Shown piece after piece: positions 1-5,742 of a DNA stretch of 14,257 bases. The notes below the pieces were generated by a model, which was not told the origin of the DNA, ran no database searches, and saw only the letters and a program-made list of their open reading frames with translations. A program made the position numbers and the translations under genes. Numbering within the stretch: the stretch's first letter is position 1; each line of letters opens with the position of its first letter. This stretch comes from an uncultured Clostridia bacterium (GTDB lineage: Bacteria > Bacillota > Clostridia > TANB77 > CAG-508), in contig CAKPPL010000025.1 in NCBI GenBank assembly GCA_934177555.1, forward strand, positions 1 through 14,257, read 5' to 3'.

Positions 1-717
1 TCTTATAAAATATAAACCAATAACAGAAATTACAAATGATACTAATATTAAAATTACTTCTGCCTTTAAATATCCTCCTAATCCTTTAGTTATTTCTCTA
101 ATATGCGCTCCTATTTTTTGAACCCATTTTTTTGGCATATGATGTTCCATTAAGTCTAATATATAAATCTTATCCGTACATATAAAATATAATGATAATA
201 TAGTTACAACTGTGTATATGGCAATTACTGGTATTGATGTTATAATATTCATCAATTTAGTCAAAAATTCAGTTAGCCATGATGATATCTTCATTAAAAT
301 TTCTCTTGATGCATTTTGTGCTATATTTAAAGCATTATTTGAAATTTTAATTCTTGTTATTCCAAGTTCATTAATTGCTGATTGTATTTGAGTATATGCT
401 TTATCAATATATATATTTAATGTTTGTAATAAGTTTGTAGATTCTGAAATTAATGAAATTATCCCCCAAGTTATACTTCCAATTATTAGTGAAAATACTA
501 TTATAAATATTATTATTGAACTCATTTTCCTTGTCATTTTAGTTTTTTTCATTAAATATTTTATTGCTGGTTCTACCATTAAAGATATTATAAATGCTAT
601 TAAAAATGGCATATAAAACACTGCCATTTTTATGCTTAAATATATTAATATTAATATTAATATAACATTTAATATGTTTCTCATCATTTTACAAATGTAT
701 TTTAAGTCTTCTGACAT
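1..717 (-). CDS. AI-2E/YtvI-type multi-pass membrane protein (partial, C-terminal part off the left edge)
   Basis: My own reading of the minus strand gives an uninterrupted 239-codon frame beginning MSEDLKYICKMMRN and running off the left edge. The order is: a hydrophobic pair near residues 13-45; a third hydrophobic segment near 65-90; a long amphipathic stretch rich in Asn, Ile and Ser; another hydrophobic segment near 160-180; then a soluble LMEHHMPKKW region and a GGYLKAEVILILVSF segment. This matches the AI-2E transporter (UPF0118/PerM) fold, and the arrangement resembles sporulation membrane protein YtvI (about 370 residues in Bacillus). Family members are thought to be exporters or ion antiporters; the YtvI substrate is not known. 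GAGG lies four bases before the ATG. The gene lies downstream of and co-oriented with the CBS-domain gene, 58 bases away with a small hairpin between. Family assignment is good; the YtvI subtype is inference, helped by nearby sporulation genes. The conserved C-terminal part is not visible. Confidence 0.8.
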   Translation of the reverse strand, partial: MSEDLKYICKMMRNILNVILILILIYLSIKMAVFYMPFLIAFIISLMVEPAIKYLMKKTKMTRKMSSIIIFIIVFSLIIGSITWGIISLISESTNLLQTLNIYIDKAYTQIQSAINELGITRIKISNNALNIAQNASREILMKISSWLTEFLTKLMNIITSIPVIAIYTVVTILSLYFICTDKIYILDLMEHHMPKKWVQKIGAHIREITKGLGGYLKAEVILILVSFVISVIGLYFIR

Positions 718-737
718 TTTTCCTCTTTTCTATGTAT

Positions 738-755
738 AGCAGCTTTTCAGCTGCT
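738..755 (-). other. Intergenic hairpin with GAAA tetraloop
   Basis: AGCAGCT and its complement form a perfect 7-bp stem. On the minus strand the loop is GAAA (a GNRA tetraloop). It sits in the 58-base gap between the CBS gene and the YtvI-like gene, both transcribed leftward. No T-run follows on the minus strand, so it is not a typical intrinsic terminator. It could be a processing or stabilising element between two co-transcribed genes. Confidence 0.4.
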
Positions 756-775
756 TTTAGCATAATATGAAATTA

Positions 776-1222
776 TTAATAATTATTCTTTGCTTGTCCT
801 CCACATTCGCATATATTTTCTATTGTGTTACAAACTTGATTTTCACCTATTTCTTTATCATAATGTGCTAAATCTCCTATTGTTAGTATTCCTATAACTT
901 TATTATTATCAACAACAGGAATTCTTCTGATTTGATTTTCTGACATTTTCTTTTCAGCTTCTGAAATATTGTCATTTTCATTACATGTACATACATTACA
1001 TGTCATTATTTCACTTACATTTGTGCTTTTTACATCTTTATCACATGCAATACTACGTAATATTATATCTCTATCTGTAATAACACCTATTATGCAATTA
1101 TTTTTATCACAAACTGGTACACAACCTATATGATTTTTCTCCATTAATTTTGCTACTTCACATACTGTTGCATCCGGTTTTACGCAACAAACTTCTCCAC
1201 ACATACAGTCTTTAACTTTCAT
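776..1222 (-). CDS. Cysteine-rich protein with paired CBS domains
   Basis: A 148-residue protein made almost wholly of two CBS motifs forming one Bateman module. CBS1 is about residues 5-55 (VCEVAKLM, GCVPVCD, IIGVITDRDI) and CBS2 about 70-125 (EAEKKMSEN, IRRIPVVDNN, VIGILTIGDLA). The GVITDRD and GILTIGD strand-helix motifs are typical. Such modules bind adenosine nucleotides and act as energy or ligand sensors; no catalytic or membrane domain is attached, so the partner is unknown. Fifteen cysteines in about 148 residues is unusual, clustered as CMCGEVCC, CNVCTC and CNTIENICEC, which suggests metal or redox sensitivity (inference). I start it at the second Met, because GGAG lies six bases before that ATG; an upstream in-frame ATG at 1258 has no ribosome binding site. 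A possible -35 TTGACT is at 1276-1281, with only a poor -10. Confidence 0.88.
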   Translation of the reverse strand: MKVKDCMCGEVCCVKPDATVCEVAKLMEKNHIGCVPVCDKNNCIIGVITDRDIILRSIACDKDVKSTNVSEIMTCNVCTCNENDNISEAEKKMSENQIRRIPVVDNNKVIGILTIGDLAHYDKEIGENQVCNTIENICECGGQAKNNY

Positions 1223-1284
1223 ACTAAACTCCTTTTTGTTTATTTGAAAAATTTTCATTTTTCTTATATTATTTTAGTCAAATA

Positions 1285-1320
1285 AAAAAAGATTATTCCT
1301 ATTTTTGAATAATCTTTTTT
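1285..1320 (-). terminator. Intrinsic terminator after the kinase-ParB fusion gene
   Basis: AAAAAAGATTATTC (1285-1298) pairs perfectly with GAATAATCTTTTTT (1307-1320), a 14-bp stem with an 8-base loop. It begins eight bases past the stop of the leftward gene. The A/T tracts on both flanks would allow it to work in either direction. Confidence 0.85.
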
Positions 1321-1327
1321 GTTATTT

Positions 1328-2428
1328 TTATCTATCTTCTCCAGAATTTGTAAATTGTTTTTCATCAATTCTATTCATTTCCATCAAATCATTTATGGAG
1401 AATTTTTCCAATTGTTTTATTTTTCCTATTTTTCCTCCATAATATTCAATTCCTTCTGCATAATCATATAAATATTCCATATAAGATTTTGTGTTGTAAT
1501 ATCTTAATCTATCATTCGCTATTTTATCATCTTTATGTGTTATTTCATATGGTAATAATGTTTTTCCTGCTGATAGTGCTCCAAAAGTTCTATGATTTCC
1601 TTCTAGCAAATATCTTTTACCATCTTTTTCAATTATTTCTAATGTTCCAAGTGTTGGAATATATCCTTCTTTTCTTATATCTTCTGCTAAACTTTCTATT
1701 GTAGATCCAAGAATTGTTGGTGCTCCTGTTATTCTGCCTAATTGTAATGGTAAGAATTTTACTGGACTTGACCAATATTTAGGATATGCATAATTTGTTC
1801 TATATGCCTTTTCTCCATTTATAATAATATCTGCTAATTCATCAGAATTTGAATATGATGTATCTACTATTAAATCATAATTTTTTTCATCAGTTAAATC
1901 TACTCCATATTCTTTTTTATATCTCTCTATTTCTAATTTTTTTCTTTCAGCTGTTCTTTTTATAGCTTCTGCTAAATCTTTATATTTATCATCTCTTCCT
2001 CTTTTAGTATCTGCTAAAACTCTTTCTCCTGCAATTATACTATCAACTGTTAATCTTACTGCAAAAGAATTTGGTATGTTACTCCATGCTAATCTTGAAT
2101 CTACTATATATACATCATTTGGTCTTTCTACTTTATTAATTTCTTTGCATTTTTTTACTATTTCTCCATCTACCATTTTATCTATTATTGCTCTTTTGGT
2201 AGCAAAGCCTTCATCTTTTTGAATTTCAGATATATTAGCATCCTTTTTTTCCGGATACATTTTCATATATTCCTTTTGGGCTTGCTCTCTAAATACTTTT
2301 CCTGTTTCGATTACATGTACATTGTATCCCATTTCTTGATACTTTTCTGCTAATAATTTTACTACCGTTCCTTTTCCACTTACTGGTTCACCTGATATTG
2401 TGATTATTTTATTTTTTATCTCTTCCAT
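1328..2428 (-). CDS. Cytidylate-kinase-like P-loop kinase fused to a ParB/sulfiredoxin-like domain
   Basis: 366 residues in two parts. Residues 1 to about 205 resemble the archaeal/type-2 cytidylate kinase family. They show a P-loop GEPVSGKGT at 13-21, an ETGKVFREQA acceptor-side segment at 41-50, VDSRLAW at 109-115, an Arg/Lys-rich lid around 142-165 (KRGRDDKYKD, then R158 and R162), and the family-like YGVDLTDEKNYDLIVDTS at 174-191. Residues about 215-366 contain YLLEGNHRTFGAL at 273-285, the GxxR box of the ParB/sulfiredoxin/SerK superfamily, preceded by IPTLGTLEIIEKDG. A nucleotide kinase joined to a ParB-like nucleotide-binding or kinase domain is not a textbook arrangement, and the substrate is unknown. 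It is not the housekeeping Cmk by itself (that is about 220 residues with no tail). AAAGGA lies about ten bases before the ATG, and a good sigma-A promoter and terminator bracket it, so it is monocistronic. Confidence 0.8.
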   Translation of the reverse strand: MEEIKNKIITISGEPVSGKGTVVKLLAEKYQEMGYNVHVIETGKVFREQAQKEYMKMYPEKKDANISEIQKDEGFATKRAIIDKMVDGEIVKKCKEINKVERPNDVYIVDSRLAWSNIPNSFAVRLTVDSIIAGERVLADTKRGRDDKYKDLAEAIKRTAERKKLEIERYKKEYGVDLTDEKNYDLIVDTSYSNSDELADIIINGEKAYRTNYAYPKYWSSPVKFLPLQLGRITGAPTILGSTIESLAEDIRKEGYIPTLGTLEIIEKDGKRYLLEGNHRTFGALSAGKTLLPYEITHKDDKIANDRLRYYNTKSYMEYLYDYAEGIEYYGGKIGKIKQLEKFSINDLMEMNRIDEKQFTNSGEDR

Positions 2429-2466
2429 TTTTTAATTTTCCTTTCTAAAAATTATACTATAATTCT

Positions 2467-2495
2467 ATTTTACCACATTTTCCAACATTTTGCAA
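2467..2495 (-). promoter_or_regulatory. Sigma-A promoter of the kinase-ParB fusion gene
   Basis: On the minus strand, -35 TTGCAA (2490-2495), a 17-base spacer, and -10 TAAAAT (2467-2472). It is positioned about 39 bases upstream of the start codon at 2428 and is divergent from the promoter at 2540-2568. Confidence 0.75.
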
Positions 2496-2539
2496 GTTTT
2501 TGTTAATTTTTTATGTATATCATGATGTTCGTTTTTTTT

Positions 2540-2568
2540 TTGACAATTTCAAAAGAATGTTTTATAAT
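2540..2568 (+). promoter_or_regulatory. Perfect-consensus sigma-A promoter of the papain-like orphan gene
   Basis: TTGACA (2540-2545), exactly 17 bases, then TATAAT (2563-2568): both hexamers match consensus fully. The expected start is near 2575, giving a short leader with a strong GGAGGGGG ribosome binding site at 2590-2597. It predicts high constitutive transcription. Confidence 0.92.
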
Positions 2569-2603
2569 AGTTATATATCTTTTATTAATGGAGGGGGCAT
2601 ATT

Positions 2604-3068
2604 ATGTCTATTTTTCGAGCAATTGATGTTGACAATTATCCAAAGGAGATCTCTTCTAACTGTTTGGCCTTTGCATTAGGTCAATTAAAATCTGTTTCAT
2701 CTATGTCTGAATTATATAATTTAGACTATTTACTTCCTATAGACAAAGCTTTTGAAAAAAAAGTAGAAGGCTTTGGTTTTGATAACCTTAGACGGGTACA
2801 TTCTATAAAAGAATTACGTGAAAACGAATATGGTTTTATAGTTTTTGGATTTAAACCATATAAAGTAACTTTACAAATTAGTAAAATTTCTTTAACATAT
2901 TATGATTTTCATGTAATTCGACGGGAACTTGATGGAACAACATGGGTTCACAAACCAGGCTGGAATGCTAATGCTTGTATAATGCAAAAAACAGACTGGA
3001 AAAACATTTATGAAGAGTTCAATGGCAAACATGTTTTGTTTGCTATGGAAGGAAAGCCTTGTTTTTAA
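2604..3068 (+). CDS. Unrecognised 154-residue protein with papain-like Cys/His features
   Basis: I cannot name this gene. The product has no signal peptide and no membrane segment. Near the N-terminus is SSNCLAFALG (Cys20), and in the second half YYDFHVIRRELDGTTWVHKPGWN (100-121) with His103 and His116. A Cys starting a small-residue helix, followed later by a DxH-type strand and a turn with WVHKPGW, resembles papain/NlpC-like cysteine hydrolase folds and small proteins seen in phages and plasmids with an xHKPG segment (family memory, not a search). A Cys20/His103 catalytic pair is therefore a hypothesis. The start is secured by GGAGGGGG six bases upstream. The gene stands alone between a perfect-consensus promoter and a terminator whose loop holds its stop codon. 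Its neighbours (kinase fusion, guaA) do not suggest a role. The coding frame is certain, the function is not. Confidence 0.85.
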   Translation: MSIFRAIDVDNYPKEISSNCLAFALGQLKSVSSMSELYNLDYLLPIDKAFEKKVEGFGFDNLRRVHSIKELRENEYGFIVFGFKPYKVTLQISKISLTYYDFHVIRRELDGTTWVHKPGWNANACIMQKTDWKNIYEEFNGKHVLFAMEGKPCF

Positions 3069-3090
3069 GCAAGGCTTTTCTTTATTCTTT
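3053..3090 (+). terminator. Intrinsic terminator overlapping the stop codon of the orphan gene
   Basis: AAAGCCTTG (3053-3061) pairs with CAAGGCTTT (3070-3078), a 9-bp stem with an 8-base loop, followed by a T-rich tail. The TAA stop at 3066-3068 is in the loop, so the last codons encode the left arm. Confidence 0.85.
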
Positions 3091-3094
3091 TTTC

Positions 3095-3123
3095 TTTACA
3101 TTTTGTATTTTATATGATAAAAT
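3095..3123 (+). promoter_or_regulatory. Sigma-A promoter of guaA
   Basis: TTTACA (3095-3100), 17 bases, TAAAAT (3118-3123), with an extended TGA just before the -10. Transcription should begin near 3130, leaving about 40 bases of leader. That is too short for a purine riboswitch. Confidence 0.78.
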
Positions 3124-3140
3124 ATTGTAAAATATTTTTA

Positions 3141-3157
3141 TAAGGATACAATCCTTA
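3141..3157 (+). other. Small hairpin in the guaA leader next to the ribosome binding site
   Basis: TAAGGAT, a 3-base ACA loop and ATCCTTA form a 7-bp stem that ends one base before the GAAAGGGG ribosome binding site. A 5' hairpin here could stabilise the mRNA or modulate initiation; it does not cover the ribosome binding site. Confidence 0.35.
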
Positions 3158-3170
3158 GAAAGGGGAAAAA

Positions 3171-4709
3171 ATGAAATCAAATGAATTAATATTGATTTTA
3201 GACTTTGGAGGACAATACAATCAATTAATCGCAAGAAGAGTAAGAGAATGTAATGTATATTCTGAAGTAGTACCATTTGATATATCAATAGAAAAAATTA
3301 AAGAAAAAAATCCAAAAGGTATTATATTTACAGGAGGTCCTGCAAGTGTTTATGGAGAAGATTCTCCAAAATGTGCTAATGGCATATTTGAACTTGGTAT
3401 ACCTGTTTTAGGCATTTGTTATGGAATGCAATTAATGTCTCATACTTTAGGTGGAAAAGTAAAATCTGCTACAACAAGAGAATATGGAGAAACATCTGTA
3501 AATATAGATAATACTTCTCTTTTATTTGATGGATTTGAAAATCAAAATATATTCTTAATGAGTCATACTGATTATGTTGAACAAGTCCCAGAAGGTTTTA
3601 AAAGAATTGGTTATACATCTGTATGTCCAAATGCAGCAATGGAAAATAGTGAAAAAAAATTATATGGAATTCAATTCCACCCAGAAGTAAATAATTCTAT
3701 AAATGGTTCACTTGTAATAAAAAACTTTTTATATAATATCTGTAATTGTTCTGGTGATTGGGTTATGTCTTCATTTGTTGAAGATTCAATAAAAACATTA
3801 AAAGAAAAAATCGGTGATAAAAAAGCTTTATGTGCCCTATCAGGAGGTGTAGATTCTTCTGTTGCAGCAGTTTTACTAAGTAAAGCTATTGGAAAAAATT
3901 TAACCTGTATTTTTGTTGATCATGGTCTACTTAGAAAAAATGAAGGTGATGAAGTTGAAAAAATCTTTACTGAAAATTATGACTTGAATTTTATACGAGT
4001 AGATGCCAAAGATAGATTTTTAGAAAAATTAGCAGGAGTTACAGATCCTGAGAAAAAAAGAAAAATTATTGGTGAAGAATTTATTCGAGTTTTTGAAGCA
4101 GAAGCAAAAAAAATTGGTACTGTTGACTTTTTAGTTCAAGGAACAATTTATCCTGATGTAATAGAAAGTGGACTTGGAAAAAGTGCTGTTATAAAAAGTC
4201 ATCATAATGTTGGTGGTCTTCCAGATTATGTGGATTTTAAAGAAATTGTTGAACCTTTAAGAAATTTATTTAAAGATGAGGTTAGAAAAACAGGGTTAGA
4301 ACTTGGAATTCCTGAAAATCTAGTGTATAGACAACCATTCCCTGGTCCAGGACTAGCAATAAGAATAATTGGAGACATTACAGATGATAAACTTTCTATA
4401 TTAAAAGATGCTGATAGTATTTTTAGAGAAGAAATTGCAAATGCTGGTTTAAACAAAAATATAAATCAATATTTTGCTGTACTTACAAATTTAAAATCTG
4501 TTGGAGTTATGGGAGATGAAAGAACCTATGATTATACTGTTGCCTTAAGAGCTGTTGAAACAACTGATTTTATGACTGGTGTTTGGAGTAAAATTCCTTA
4601 TGAAATATTAGAAAAAGTTTCAAGTAGAATTGTAAATGAAGTAAAACATGTTAATAGAGTAGTTTATGACATAACCTCTAAACCACCTGCAACTATTGAA
4701 TGGGAATAA
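3171..4709 (+). CDS. guaA: GMP synthase (glutamine-hydrolysing)
   Basis: Cytoplasmic enzyme converting XMP to GMP using ATP and glutamine, the last step of guanine nucleotide synthesis. It has the full two-domain architecture in 512 residues (the usual family length is about 510-525). The class I glutamine amidotransferase domain, about 1-190, has the catalytic Cys83 in GICYGMQ and the His170/Glu172 pair in GIQFHPEV. The ATP pyrophosphatase domain has the SGGVDSS loop at 224-230 and HHNVGGLP. The C-terminal dimerisation domain ends in the conserved SKPPATIEWE. All key residues are present. GAAAGGGG precedes the ATG by five bases. It is monocistronic, with its own promoter upstream and a strong bidirectional terminator directly after the stop. 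Confidence 0.98.
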   Translation: MKSNELILILDFGGQYNQLIARRVRECNVYSEVVPFDISIEKIKEKNPKGIIFTGGPASVYGEDSPKCANGIFELGIPVLGICYGMQLMSHTLGGKVKSATTREYGETSVNIDNTSLLFDGFENQNIFLMSHTDYVEQVPEGFKRIGYTSVCPNAAMENSEKKLYGIQFHPEVNNSINGSLVIKNFLYNICNCSGDWVMSSFVEDSIKTLKEKIGDKKALCALSGGVDSSVAAVLLSKAIGKNLTCIFVDHGLLRKNEGDEVEKIFTENYDLNFIRVDAKDRFLEKLAGVTDPEKKRKIIGEEFIRVFEAEAKKIGTVDFLVQGTIYPDVIESGLGKSAVIKSHHNVGGLPDYVDFKEIVEPLRNLFKDEVRKTGLELGIPENLVYRQPFPGPGLAIRIIGDITDDKLSILKDADSIFREEIANAGLNKNINQYFAVLTNLKSVGVMGDERTYDYTVALRAVETTDFMTGVWSKIPYEILEKVSSRIVNEVKHVNRVVYDITSKPPATIEWE

Positions 4710-4715
4710 TATAAA

Positions 4716-4749
4716 AAAAGAAAATCTAGAAATTACTAGATTTTCTTTT
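4716..4749. terminator. Bidirectional terminator between guaA and the Pro/Arg-rich gene
   Basis: AAAAGAAAATCTAG (4716-4729) and CTAGATTTTCTTTT (4736-4749) form a perfect 14-bp stem with a 6-base loop, with A and T tracts on both sides. It separates two convergent genes ending at 4709 and 4757 and can serve both. Confidence 0.9.
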
Positions 4750-4756
4750 ATTTTTG

Positions 4757-5191
4757 CTATTCAAAAAAATTATCATACCTATCTTCATATAAATATCTCA
4801 TTCCTGGTCTTGGTGGTCTCATTGGTGGGCGAGGTGGCCTTCCTGGAGGTGGTGGTGGAAAATTAGGTCTTCCTAATATTTCTCTTAATATTAAAATTCT
4901 AATTAAATCATTTAATCCTTGGTTTCTAATTACTTGCCTATTTTCTTTTTTGTCTTCTCCTCTCTCTTCACTCTCTATTGAAAAATAAATTTCATTTGTC
5001 ATACTTTCTATATTTTCTCGTGTCATTGGTCTATTACTTTGCATACATGTCTTTTGTACCATTGGATATACTAAATTATATATATCTGGATAACAATTTT
5101 CTAATTCTATATTTGTTTGTCTAGAATCTTGCTGTAGCATCTCATATCCTAATACATTTCTCATATATTCTTCATATAATGAGTCATTCAT
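4757..5191 (-). CDS. Uncharacterised protein with Pro/Arg-rich tail, candidate spore-coat component
   Basis: 144 residues, not recognised as a named family. The N-terminal part (1 to about 85) is polar and probably helical (YEEYMRNVLGYEML, NIESMTNEIYFSIES). It is followed by a charged linker, a hydrophobic helix (NDLIRILILREIL), then a low-complexity segment around 107-131 of Pro, Arg, Gly and Met (PPPPPGRPP, RPPMRPPRPG), and an aromatic acidic end, YLYEDRYDNFFE. There is no signal peptide. Upstream is a sequence matching the sigma-K pattern (AC, 16 bases, CATAnnnTA), and the gene follows yabG and veg on the same strand. A late mother-cell, coat-associated role is my inference from promoter, composition and neighbourhood. 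AAAGGA lies about nine bases before the ATG. The frame is well supported, being bracketed by two terminators. Confidence 0.78.
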   Translation of the reverse strand: MNDSLYEEYMRNVLGYEMLQQDSRQTNIELENCYPDIYNLVYPMVQKTCMQSNRPMTRENIESMTNEIYFSIESEERGEDKKENRQVIRNQGLNDLIRILILREILGRPNFPPPPPGRPPRPPMRPPRPGMRYLYEDRYDNFFE

Positions 5192-5214
5192 TTTATCACT
5201 ATCCTTTCTTAGGT

Positions 5215-5244
5215 TATTTTATGAGTATTCTTATTTTTTGTTAC
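5215..5244 (-). promoter_or_regulatory. Sigma-K-like promoter of the Pro/Arg-rich gene
   Basis: On the minus strand GTAAC (5240-5244), 16 bases, then CATAAAATA (5215-5223). This fits the Bacillus sigma-K pattern of an AC at -35, 16-17 bases, and CATAnnnTA at -10. No sigma-A pair with a 16-18 base spacer is seen here. The -10 is short and the region AT-rich, so chance is possible. Confidence 0.45.
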
Positions 5245-5247
5245 AAA

Positions 5248-5277
5248 AAAAGAGCAAATTATACTAATTGCTCTTTT
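5248..5277 (-). terminator. Intrinsic terminator overlapping the end of veg
   Basis: AAAAGAGCAA (5248-5257) pairs with TTGCTCTTTT (5268-5277), a 10-bp stem. On the minus strand the first arm encodes the last residues (Lys-Glu-Gln) of the Veg homologue, and the stop codon (5259-5261) is in the loop. A seven-T run follows. Confidence 0.85.
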
Positions 5278-5570
5278 ACTCTCATTCTTCTTTTACTTTC
5301 TATTAGCATTGGTGGCACCAATGGACTATAACTTTCTCCATCAAATACATCAACTTCTACTGTTCTAGTAAGTAAATCTGTATATGTATATGAAACTGTT
5401 CTATTATTATCTTCATATTTTACTACAAAAATATTAGGATATGCTTTTTCTATTGTACCTTCTTTTTCAAATTCTCTGCTTCTTCCTAATGAACCTTTAA
5501 CAATTATCTTTTGACCTACTTTATCCAGAATATCTGTTTTTACATTTGTTATATCAGTCTTACAAATCAT
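5259..5570 (-). CDS. veg: Veg family protein
   Basis: 103 residues matching the Veg family (about 80-90 residues in Bacillus). Hallmarks are GQKIIVKGSLGRSREFEKEGTIE (the family has GRRK in this loop), YPNIFVVKYE, and VSYTYTDLLTRTVEV, with the conserved SYTY-D-LT core. In Bacillus subtilis Veg is abundant, made from a very strong promoter, and stimulates biofilm genes by countering SinR; whether that role holds in Clostridia is unknown. The C-terminus is about 20 residues longer than the Bacillus protein (DVFDGESYSPLVPP and a basic tail). TAGGTGAT lies five bases before the ATG. It is downstream of yabG on the same strand, the same neighbourhood as in Bacillus, with a consensus sigma-A promoter of its own and a terminator built into its last codons. 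Confidence 0.9.
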   Translation of the reverse strand: MICKTDITNVKTDILDKVGQKIIVKGSLGRSREFEKEGTIEKAYPNIFVVKYEDNNRTVSYTYTDLLTRTVEVDVFDGESYSPLVPPMLIESKRRMRVKEQLV

Positions 5571-5600
5571 TAAATCACCTACTTTGCTTAATCTAGTTTA

Positions 5601-5629
5601 AGTATATCATTCGTAGGTGATTTTGTCAA
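5601..5629 (-). promoter_or_regulatory. Strong sigma-A promoter of veg
   Basis: Minus strand TTGACA (5624-5629), 17 bases, TATACT (5601-5606), with an extended TGA before the -10. A near-consensus promoter here fits the well-known strength of the veg promoter in Bacillus. Confidence 0.88.
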
Positions 5630-5698
5630 AGTCTGTATTTTTTTGTAATTTCTTTGTATTCAGCTCATATCAATGGTTTTAGCAATCGTTTTTGTTTA

Positions 5699-5742
5699 TA
5701 TTACATTTGTATTACATTTGTATTACAAAAATATTACATTTC
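5699..5742. repeat. Four 11-bp tandem repeats across the yabG stop codon
   Basis: Four head-to-tail units of TATTACATTTG: units 1 and 2 (5699-5709 and 5710-5720) are identical, unit 3 (5721-5731) ends in AAAAA, and unit 4 (5732-5742) ends in C. The yabG stop (5723-5725) lies in unit 3. The 11-bp period is not a multiple of three, so unit gain or loss within the coding part would change the last residues. Confidence 0.8.

Noticed and set aside
1223..1258. Longer start of the CBS gene at the ATG at 1258
   Set aside because: No ribosome binding site precedes it, whereas GGAG lies six bases before the ATG at 1222, where the CBS-family N-terminus MKVKDCM begins.
3124..3170. Purine riboswitch upstream of guaA
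   Set aside because: The leader is only about 40 bases, lacks the conserved aptamer core and contains just a 7-bp hairpin.
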